Positions 28,701-40,700 of a stretch of 64,000 bases of DNA are shown piece by piece. Positions within the stretch are counted from its first letter, which is position 1. Every line of letters starts with the position of its first letter. The translations under genes were made by a program, and so were the position numbers. The stretch covers positions 2,748,501 through 2,812,500 of the forward strand of contig CM067319.1 in assembly GCA_034231615.1 (NCBI GenBank), written 5' to 3'. The notes under the pieces are model-generated. The model was not told the origin of the DNA. It made no database searches and saw only the letters and a list, made by a program, of their open reading frames with translations. Source of the stretch: Meghimatium bilineatum. Lineage: Eukaryota; Mollusca; Gastropoda; Stylommatophora; Philomycidae.

Positions 28701-31700
28701 TTCTAATCATTAGTATCACAAATGTATTTCCTAAGACTTTCTAATCGTCAGTATCACAAATGTATTTCCTAAGACTTTCTAATCATCAGTATCACAAATG
28801 TATTTCCTAAGACTTTCTAATCGTCAGTATCACAAATGTATTTCCTAAGACTTTCTAATCGTCAGTATCACAAATGTATTTCCTAAGACTTTCTAATCAT
28901 CAGTATCACAAATGTATTTCCTAATACTTTCTAATCGTCAGTATCACAAATGTATTTCCTAAGACTTTCTAATCGTCAGTATCACAAATGTATTTCCTAA
29001 GACTTTCTAATCATCAGTATCACAATGCATAATAATTTCACTGAGCATGATTTCCATTTCAACTTGATTCCTGCTGATCGGGACAGATTTGATTCGTGCT
29101 GATCGGGACAGATTTGATACATGCTGATCGGGACAGATAACTACAAATTATAGCTACAGCTGTGACCTACTACCTCCGTGCAAACAAACTGTAGGGAAAG
29201 GAAGTAGAATATCGGTGGCCTAGATGTCACTCATTCCTGGTCACGTGAACCATATATATCATGTTGTGTCTCGTGGTTACATGAGTACATAGCAACGGGT
29301 GTCTCATGGCACCGGCGGCTGTTTATGGATAGAAATTGACCAGTGACACTTGGGGACGATGGCATGCTACTTGACCCGTGATCTCTGACCCCCATCTTTT
29401 GTTCACCGGGTAATCTTTATGAATGAAAGCAGGATGAAGTTGTCATCTCTAAAGAGATTGTGAACTTTTGGTTGCACCAAGATGTGGTAATCCACCAAAA
29501 TGTGGTAATCCACCAAGATGTGGTGATGCACCAAGGTGTGGTGATGCAGATATAATTCTTGTCCATTCTCAAACTCTTGCAAATTAGCAGGAGGTGGTTC
29601 GGAGAATAAAATGTGTTGTATCATGGTTTATATATTAGCCTCGATATCTGTGCCTTTTTGTTTGGCATATTTGACTTCAGCATGGCTTCAGGATCACTTT
29701 TGGCCTTCTATGGGAACAAATTGTGATGAACAGCTTCACACACCCCCCCCATGACTTTCTCTGCAGGTAACAGTGTAGCTATTCTTTACTCCCCTGTAGG
29801 CTCTGACAACACACGTTTGGCAGATAAAATTATATTTTTCATTAAAATAGACATTATGTATTCTTCTTATTAAAGAACATCTGCAGGAAGTTCCGTAACC
29901 AACCAATAAGTTTCATGCGAGATACTAGATTACTGTAAAGTCAGAAAAAGCTGGCTCAAATGACATATGACTAAAAACAGAGCATTTATGTCACAAACAG
30001 TATTAGTGGTTGCATTGTTTTATGTCACAAACAGTGTAAGTGGTTGCATTGTTTTATGTCACAAACAGTATAAGTGGTTGCATTGTTTTAACCTTCACTG
30101 TGCTTTGGTTAAGTGTAGTCGACAAAAATTTCAATGGTGGCTGTCTACTGTTGTCAGATGCATTTGGCCCAATGATATATCGTGCTAAATAGGCGTATCA
30201 CAGCCAGCACATAGTTAGGGGCATGCGCAATCGAAGCCGGTACATTCCTATGTCTGACATGATTGTTGTAAAGATGTCTAGGTGGAAGGTACACGATTTA
30301 TAGCAATTAATCTGACCACATCTGCACACCGGTACGATGCCATGATGGTGGATCGGTTTTATAGACCTTTCTTTCATCGTATTTAGAATAAAATAACATT
30401 GAATCGTGGCTTGAATCGTGAATTATTTAGTTTCACGGCAGTGAATATACAGAATGCAGTGTTGGTTTGGGGACTTCTACATGTTTTATATCGAATATGT
30501 TGAAGTGACACCAAAAATGACTAGGCCTAAGCACAAAGAACGATTTTCTGCAAATCTACGTTTTATACAGTTCCCCCGGCAATATTTTGATAATTTCACG
30601 ATGAAAGAACATAAATACAACAGATTTGCGTGTGATTTAGTGTACAGTGTTGCCAAGCAATTCGATCATTTAGGTAAGTAATTTTTTTACTAATTTTTGT
30701 CCTCTTTTTTTGTTATAAAATATGTTTTTTTTTGTGAAAAACGTCTTTACCACTTTCTCATATGTCTGGTATCACACACACACGTACATAAATTATACCA
30801 ATATATGCAGAATTCAATTTTTTATTTATATGTGCAAATATTATTTAAATATCTTTAACAACCAAAAAATAATCACATTTTCAAAACAGTCACCATCAAT
30901 AACGCACATTTTCAAAAAAGAATCCGGTGGCAGGGAGAGGTTTTGTATTTTTCAATCTGGCTTGCTAAAGGTTAAAGTACTTGCAAAAAACAAATACTTT
31001 GGAAATCTAGTAGGACAATTGTCTTGCTGCAAAAGAGATCCAGCAGGAGTTTCAGAATGAAAGCTGAAAAAGAAGATGAAAAGATGGAACCATAATTATA
31101 GAAGTTCGATCACAATTAGAAATACCTGTTGCAATGACCTTTATAAAACACAAACAATCTGTCTCTAATTACTCTCTCTACAGGTATCACAGATCTTTGA
31201 AGCATTCTTAGACTTGTCCTTGCCTGTCATGGAAGAGAAGGTAATGGTTTTCTATTAATATTGGGGGGGGGGGGGGGGTTGTTTCTCAAAGTGGTTCACT
31301 TGTAACCATTTGCTTGTCATCAGTGACTGGTCTGTGTGCCATCAGTTACCTGGCCACGATAACACACAAAGTTTGATAATCACTGTTATAAGAACATTCA
31401 TATTTTAGAAATCAGGACGGTTTAGTAATCAGTGCTTTAATTTTTTTATAGTGGTGGGGGTATATACAAAAATGTATCTTCTATATTTTGTACTTATATG
31501 TTTTCATGTTTACATTTCATAACCCCTTATGAATAGTCTGACGTGTTCAAGTGAAACTTTCAAAAACCTGTGTTCTACATAAGTATTATTGTTATCCATT
31601 TCATGCAGTATTATCTTATATATTTAGTGCGCCCCATCCTCTGGTCACAATAGAACTTTGCTAATCGGCTGTTGTCATAAGAATAATATTTCCTATCTAT

Positions 31701-34700
31701 CTATTGATCTTTTCTGTGCATTTTCTGTAAGATATCGCAGGAGTGAATGACGATCAGTTTTCGGGCAATGGCATGTTTGGTTGCTTGGATGTGTCGTAAT
31801 ATTATGATGTCTTAGAAGGTTGTTAACTTCTTTAATCCACCTTCTTCTTGGTCTTCCTCTGTATCTTGTTTCCAAGTTCATATTGTATGCTCTTGCTAGC
31901 CAATAAGAATATTTCCTTTCAGATGAAATATTTTGAGAAATCAGTAGTTTACTGTCATAAAAAGGTGGCAGTGTCAGTGTGCCTGTTTTTATGTTCTTCA
32001 TGTTCTTTTAAGTTCTCAACATCAACCGAGTTAACCCACCAAAAATAGAGGCGATCGATTTTCTTATAATTATTTTTTCCCTTGAACCCAAAGTTTGTTT
32101 AGGTTAGTGCAGAATTACAAAAACAAAGTACCAAAAACAGAAATCAGGATAATAACTGTTTATGCTAGCGCAGAGTTACAAAAACAAAGTGCCAACAACA
32201 GAAATCAGGATAAGAAAGGTAGTGACACGGTGTATACCTGAATACCTCCAGAAAAAAGGTACTGGCATGAATAAAAAATTAAGATTATATGAGAGTTGTA
32301 TACTTTCTCTACTACTATACAAAGCTGAAGGATGGGAACATGAACAGACATTTTTAGACTGTTTTCTTCTTCAGTGGTCCAGTTGCTCTTGTTTTCTTCG
32401 TCAGTGACCCAGTTGCTCGTTTTCTTCGTCAGTGACCCAGTTGCTCTTGTTTTTTTGTCTTTCTTCCCAAAGACATGTAGTAATATCTATAGGTATTTGT
32501 CAGCTGTTGCTATGTTTCGTGAAGTCTTGTTTCATTTTGTTTGGTATTAAAGGGTGAAGACTTTCTGAGAATGATGGTGATGAAACAATCCCTTTCGCTT
32601 CGAGCAGGTAACTCTTGACAGGAGATAGTTTTTTTTCTGACAAAAGAATAGGTGGCACTCTGATGTGACATTCACATGCATACAGTTTGCTGTCTCAAAA
32701 GCATGGTTGTGTTAAGGGAGGGGAGGTTTATGTATGCATGTTAGTCCCCAAACGGAGGAATTCAAGTGTGACAGTATCAAGTCCTTCCTTGAGTTCACCC
32801 TATATACCTGGGCCAACTAGTTAATCCTTTTTCTGTCAAGTTTGTTGACACATCTGCAGTGACACATAGCATTCCCTGCCACCTAATCATCTGCCACAAA
32901 AGAACAAAGGTGCAATATTTGCAGGCCTACATCATCTCTCCATCGCCCATGGATACCATCTGAAAGAAGACAAAAGTAAGAAATGAAGGCAAGACAAGCA
33001 GTGACAATAACTTTTTCACAGATGACAGGTTGTCATCCCATCCGCAAATTTCCTTAGTTGCCTCCTACGACATGTCTGGAAAGAAGACAGTGGTCCTATT
33101 CTTTGTATCCTGAACTAGAAGTTGTGGCCCCCAGTTGCCACACGAGCATGAGGCTATCCGATATCTTTCATTACTTTATATTTGAAGAATTAATGGTCAA
33201 CAGTTTTTTGGTTGTGTTGTCTAGACCACAGATTCTCAACCTGTTTTGCCGTATGACCCCATTTTGGTGAAATAATTTTTTAGTGATACCCCTGGAGCCC
33301 TAAAAAAAAAAAAAAGCTTTTTGATTTTATTCATGACTTACTACTATGTATCTCATTAAATATTCTTCTTCAGCGTTCATTCTCAAACTTCCGCTGGATC
33401 TCTCTTGTAGCAGGACAATGGTTCCTAATAGATTTCCAGCAGGATCTTGTCCAGAGGATGGAAATGCGGTTTTGTTGTTTTATTTTCCTCAATGACCAGA
33501 CACATCTGTCTTCTGCCATAAAGCATATTGAGAACAACAGTTCCAGATTCAGTTTTCTAATACTAAAGAAAAACCAAAGGTTTGAACTGTAGTTTAACAA
33601 ACACATGTGTACAGTGTTAACATTTGGACATGACAGAGAGGGCTACATCAGGATTGGAAGTATAAGAAACACATGTGTACAGTGTTAACATTTGGACATG
33701 ACAGAGAGGGCTACATCAGGACTGGAAGTATAAGAAACACATGTGTACAGTGTTAACATTTGGACATGACAGAGAGAGCTACATCAAGACTGGAAGTATA
33801 AGAAACATATGTGTACAGTGCTAACATTTGGACATGACAGAGAGGGCTACATCAAGACTGGAAGTATAAGAAACATATGTGTACAGTGTTAACCTTTGGA
33901 CATGACAGAGAGGGCTACATCAAGACTGGAAGTATAAGAAACACATGTGTACAGTGCTAACATTTGGACATGACAGAGAGGGCTACATCAAGACTGGAAG
34001 TATAAGAAACATATGTGTACAGTGTTAACATTTGGACATGACAGAGAGGGCTACATCAAGACTGGAAGTATAAGAAACACATGTGTACAGTGCTAACATT
34101 TGGACATGACAGAGACGGCTACATCAAGACTGGAAGTATAAGAAACATATGTGTACAGTGCTAACATTTGGACATGACAGAGAGGGCTACATCAAGACTG
34201 GAAGTATAAGAAACATATGTGTACAGTGCTAACATTTGGACATGACAGAGAGGGCTACATCAAGACTGGAAGTATAAGAAACATATGTGTACAGTGCTAA
34301 CATTTGGACATGACAGAGAGGGCTACATCAAGACTGGAAGTATAAGAAACATATGTGTACAGTGTTAACATTTGGACATGACAGAGAGGGCTACATCAAG
34401 ACTGGAAGTATAAGAAACACATGTGTACAGTGTTAACATTTGGACATGACAGAGAGGGCTACATCAAGACTGGAAGTATAAGAAACACATGTGTACAGTG
34501 TTAACATTTGGACATGACAGAGAGGGCTACATCAAGACTGGAAGTATAAGAAACACATGTGTACAGTGCTAACATTTGGACATGACAGAGAGGGCTACAT
34601 CAAGACTGGAAGTATAAGAAACATATGTGTACAGTGTTAACATTTTGACAGAGAGGGCTACATCAAGACTGGAAGTATAAGAAACATATGTGTACAGTGT

Positions 34701-37700
34701 TAACATTTGGACATGACAGAGAGGGCTACATCAAGACTGGAAGTATAAGAAACATATGTGTACAGTGTTAACATTTGGACATGACAGAGAGGGCTACATC
34801 AAGACTGGAAGTATAAGAAACATATGTGTACAGTGTTAACATTTTGACAGAGAGGGCTACATCAAGACTGGAAGTATAAGAAACACATGTGTACAGTGTT
34901 AACATTTGGACATGACAGAGAGGGCTACATCAAGACTGGAAGTATAAGAAACACATGTGTACAGTGCTAACATTTGGACATGACAGAGGGGGCTACATCA
35001 AAACTGGAAGTATAAGAAACACATGTGTACAGTGCTAACATTTTGACAGAGAGGGCTACATGAAGACTGGAAGTATAAGAAACACATGTGTACAGTGTTA
35101 ACATTTTGACAGAGAGGGCTACATGAAGACTGGAAGTATAAGAAACACATGTGTTCAGTGTTAACATTTTGAATAACATAACATTTGTTTACACTCGCAA
35201 TATTTTTATTTGAAGAGGTATGGATGTGCGAAAAAGCATTGTGCGCTGGTGGGTTAACCCTATCACTCCTATGAGATTTCCCAATTGTCAATCCCCCATC
35301 CCTAACACAAGGGGCATAACTCCTCCAATTTGTTGATATGATGATATTAAAAATGCATTTTCTTTAAAACTGTCTGTCCTATCACACTCAGACTTGGCAG
35401 ATAAACAGAAAAATGAACAGTCTCACAGGAAACTATACCAACAATAATCTAACACTTATACATTCCAAAAAATAAACTGTTAAAGTTAGAATTATGAGGT
35501 GAAAAAAATTTGTAACTTACATTTTCAGCACAGGAAAAGTATCTGGACTCATCAGTAGTCAATTTGTTAATGTTGCATGATACTGGGAGAAACATTCTCC
35601 CTTGCCCAGCCAAATCTGACACAAACTACAACCATAGACGGTCTCATGTGCCCTGTTTCTGCTTCCATGCTGCCGGTTCTTCACACACCAGAAACATGCC
35701 CTTTTGTTCCCTACCATACGAATAAGCCTGTGCTCAAGCAGGTTATTGTTACCGACACCCGAAGTTGCAGCATGATTGGTGGGAGCCTTCCTTTTCTTCG
35801 ATATGTTGCCACTTAAGAAAGCTGAGCTCAAACTCAATCGGAAGGCTATCTGCGCAACATTCTTTTCCTTCGGGTGGGGTCGATGGGAACAAGAGTGAAG
35901 GATGGAGCTGTTGATGATGGCAGTTTGCAGGAGGAAGCGAAACATGTACCTCCACCATTTGACAGATTTCCTGCCCACAGGGTAATAGGAACAGAGTTGG
36001 TCAAATCTGTCTACTCCTCCCATAGACTGATTATAAACAGCCACCGGGGATGGTATCTGCAAATCTATTTTGCCGTGTGGGGTACGACGTGCCACAGTTG
36101 TGAGACCTGGTGTTGTGTTTGTACTCAGAATGGATACAAATCTCTTGTCTCTCCAAACAGTGGCCACTGTGTTACCTTGCTGCCTATACTGCACATCACC
36201 TCGCTTCATAGATTTGGTACTCTTAGGTTTGAAAGCATCTGGCCATCCCTTGCGATTTGGCCGTATCGTGGAACATGAGTATGATTTGTTTTGCAACAGA
36301 TCATTTGCCAGCTGAACAGATGAAAAATAATTGTCATAAAAAATATGGTGATTCTTTCCAAAGAAAGGCCGACATAATTTAGTGACAACATAATGTCCAG
36401 ATCCATGTGGCATTGGTTCCAGAACTTTGCCAACATAGACATCAAAGTCTAACAGATAACCTGTTGCAGAGTCGGCCGCACACCAGACCTTGATCCCCCA
36501 TGGGTGTGGCTTACCCTTGATGTACTGCTTGAAGGAAAGACGACCATTGTAAGCTATCATAGCTTCATCAATGCTTATGTTCTTTCCAGGAGAAAAAACA
36601 GAAGCAATATTCCCTTTGACCATATCCAGAAATGGTCTGACTTTATATAGGGGATCATAATCTTTGTGGCCTTTGGGATGCTGCCTAGAAGAATCATTCA
36701 GATGAAAATATTGAGATATTTTCTCAAATCTATTTTTCCCCAAGCATGATGATATACCTAGAACATTGAGCCTGTCATCTGTACTCCAATACATGCTATA
36801 CTCAGGCAATACATGTATGCCCATCACGATGTAAATATGGAAAAAAAGTTTTATTTCGCCGGCAGTTACGGGTGACCAGTACTTGTCTTCTTTTCCTGCT
36901 AGTTCTTGACGCTGTGTTGCGTACAAATTGGTCTGATCTGCTGCAAATTGATAAAACTCCTCATTGACGATGAGACTAAAGTAATCAAAAGGAGTAGCAT
37001 TCGCATCAAGATCATGCACAGGGCCAACGTTTTCAATAAAGTTCTCGACTTCCACAGGAAAAATTTTGTCACTCCAGCCGTCATTCATGACGCTACTATT
37101 AGTGTCGCTAATTTCGTCCTCGTGGTCCGAATCACTATCGAAATCGAATATAGGAACTTCAACGTCGCTTTCAACATCTTCTACAGCATGTAAATCACAT
37201 GCATCGTGCATATCACCATCGCAACTGCGGCCGGTCACATCAGTATACATACGAATAATATCTTCCATTTCAAAAACTAGGTCTAAAATTTCGCTACGTC
37301 TAAATAATTCGTATAAATACAGTCTTACGTCCTTTCGCTCCGATTGAAAAACTAAAAAGGACGCTGAACCACAGATCTGCGCAATGGTCGTGTTTTTGAA
37401 TAGATCCGGTGGAAACTAAAAATGTACTATCGATCGCAACGGAACACGTAAAAAAAAGCGACTCCGCGCCGCTCCAGGTGTCAGCACATAGAAGCGACTC
37501 CGCGCCGCTCTAAGGGCGAATCGGTTAAGAATAAACACCGGGTTAGTGTTTAGTTTTTAACCGCCAGAGAAATAATCAGAATCATGAATAAGATAAACTG
37601 TGTTGTCTCTCTTTTTGGAAACATTTAGTTCATTTTCATTTCGTTTAAAATGTAGGCCCAACAACTGGGATAGGACCATTTAAAAAAAATATTATTGTGT

Positions 37701-40700
37701 GTTCTAATATAATATAGAAACATCGAGGATTTATTATTAAAGAAAAATCATAATGCAGCATGGGATCTGAACCAGGTCTCCTCATATGGCACCTACTCGC
37801 CTTGCAGCTTTTGCATTTTGAGTCAAAGCGTTTCTGTCCTCAACGACAGCATCCTTAAAAAAAATTGTGATTTTAGTCGAGACTTCCAGTGTGTGAGGCA
37901 AGTAGGTGCCATGCGAATGGACCCAGCTCAAATCCTGATTTATGATGTTATAACAAAATCTTAAATATAAACATCGTTTTCATCCTTATTCTTTTTATTG
38001 TAATTTATTTGGTTTTAGAAAAAATTAGTATTCTTTATGTAACACAGTAACTTATTGACAATGTTGAACTTTGAATAGCTTGTGTCCAAGAATATAAATG
38101 AAATGCCAGTTCACCACTGGCCACCATCATGCTGATATATTTGATAGCGGCCAATAACTGTTGTCTGCAGTTTTGTTTGTCTCTCCTACAGCCTCAAAGA
38201 CCAAATCTAATACTTATTGGGAAGAGGAAGGACTCTGTGAGTATTGTAGATTCAACTGAAGATGGTGATGTGGCTGCGACTGCATCGGCTATGGGCTTGG
38301 ATGTTTGCTCTGAGAAACCCAACAAGTTCCAAGAGCGGAAAAACAAACGCATGGCCAAAAAGGATGCAAAGGTGAAATAAAATTATTTTTGGCTATTTTT
38401 AACATTTTGTTTCACTGCATTCTGCATGTATTCTCAAACTCCTGCAAATTAACAGGATGTAGTCCGGAGAAGGAAATATTATTCTATCCATAATGTAATG
38501 TCTTTTTTTAAAAAGTTTATATTTTTTATTTCAGTTGGTAATTAAAGGCGGTAAGATGTTTTGAATTTGTTCTTTCTAGATCATTTGCTAGAGCTGTCAG
38601 ATGGTTAGTCATATGACTAGAGCTGTCATGGCTAGGGCTGTCATAGCTGCAGTCCTGATTATCCTGTTTTTCCTGGTTGAGAAAATAATGGTTTTCCTGG
38701 TTGAGATTATCCTGTTTTTCCTGGTTGAGAAAATAATGGTTTTCCTGGTTGGGATTATCCTGGTTTTCCTGGTTGAGATTATCCTGGTTTTTCCTGGTTG
38801 ATATGACCCTATGTTCTTCTGGTTGTAATATATTTGTAATATATCTTCTTCTGTAAGTTGACAAGATGTAGTTTAGAGAATAGAATGTGCTGTGACATGG
38901 TTTAAAGCTTGGCTGTGATATCTCCACCTTTCTGCACGACACATTTCTTTCAGCATGGTTTTTGAGTCATTTAGTCTATGAGAAGTGGCAACCAACTTTG
39001 TACTTGAAACCTTGCAGTTGTCTCTTATGATATACATGGTAGACCACCATGTTGATATTCTTTGTTTCTGTCTGCTTTTTTTGGAGATAGTTATTTTTTT
39101 AACTTATTAGGCATATTTTGTATCCATTTGGGACAATCATATTTTTACCCGTTTTATGGCAATCATATTTTTACTTGTTTATTCTAATCATACTTTTATC
39201 TGTGGCAATACTATTTGTACCTGTTTATCGCAATCATATTTGTACCTGTTTGATGTAGTTGTTTTTACTTGTCTGAACATTTCTAAATATTATGTTTATC
39301 ACGCATTTTTCTTTCAATCAGAAAAAGACCAGACTTCCTTCATCCAAGTCTACAGAACATCGTGACATTCCTGTCAAGGGGGCTCATGGAGAGAGTGCAG
39401 CTCTTGATCAAGATGCTGCCAGTGAAGACAGCAACAAAAATGACAACGAAAATGAAAATAGTAGCATGGACAGAGGTCAAGACAGTAGTGAGTGGACAGG
39501 GGAGACTCCCTTGAATGAGACTGGTCAAGTAAGATCAGTTTTGTTGGCTGAGAACTCAAATTGGACTGGTAGAGCTGCAGACAGTTCTCCTGAGGGGAGT
39601 AAAGATGGTCATTGCGCTAGTGGTCATGAAGAGAGAGATGACCCTTCTGGTTAGTATGCATTTATTATCTGAATTTGTGGGTATCTTTGTGTTATTGTCT
39701 GAACTTGTGGGTATCTTTGTGTTATTGTCTGAACTTGTGGGTATCTTTGTGTTATTGTCTGAACTTGTGGGTATCTTTGTGTTATTGTTTGAACTTGTGG
39801 GTATCTTTGTGTTATTGTCTGAACTTGTGGGTATCTTTGTGTTATTGTCTGAACTTGTGGGTATCTTTGTGTTATTGTCTGAACTTGTGGGTATCTTTGT
39901 GTTATTGTCTGAACTTGTGGGTATCTTTGTGTTATTGTCTGAACTTGTGTGTGTCTTTTTGTGTGTCTTCTAGTTAGTATATTTATAGTCATCATTCTCT
40001 GACAAAATTGAACCCAACAATGTATCTTGATACTCATTATTATGTAGTAAGCAAAAAGTAAATTTGTGTTTTCTTTTTTTCTACGCTTTCGAGGCATGTT
40101 GGGGAATACAGTGTTATGTGCATATTTTTCATTTACCATCAGCATACCTAGAGATGATGCGGTCAGCATCATGTCCATTATCACTATAATGTACACACCT
40201 GTTATTTCATCTAGGCTCATATCTATGAGCTGCTTTTGAAATTTGATATTATAAATTAGTGGATAAGTGTCACATAACAATGGTCAAATGCTCATGAAAA
40301 CATAAAAATGTGCCATTTCTTTAATTGAGCACAGAAATGTGCCATTTCATTAATTGAGCACAGAAATGTGCCATTTCATTAATTGAGCACAGAAATGTGC
40401 CATTTCATTAATTGAGCACAGAAATGTGCCATTTCTTTAAATGAGCACTTTTTAAAATTTCAACAGTGCAGTTTCCTGAGCTCTTTAGAATATAATCATG
40501 TCTTGTTATTTGATATAATGCACATAAGACATTGAAAATCTGGTGTGTTTTTCTTTTTGATGTTGGGACACATGGGACGACATGATTATTGAGTTACATG
40601 GAACATTTCTGGAATTTAAGTCATTACATGTTTGCAAACATGTTTAAATGTACTATAAGCTACTTTGTAAATTATTTTACAATTAATGTGAAAGATTCTT

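Noticed and set aside
33597-35168. CRISPR-like appearance of regularly repeated units
   Set aside because: Units are directly adjacent with no unique spacers, and the host is a eukaryote; this is a minisatellite.
39322-39962. The exon 15 frame continuing through the 30-bp repeats as protein
   Set aside because: A stop (TAG) follows directly after the donor GTTAGT in the exon frame; the repeat is intronic.
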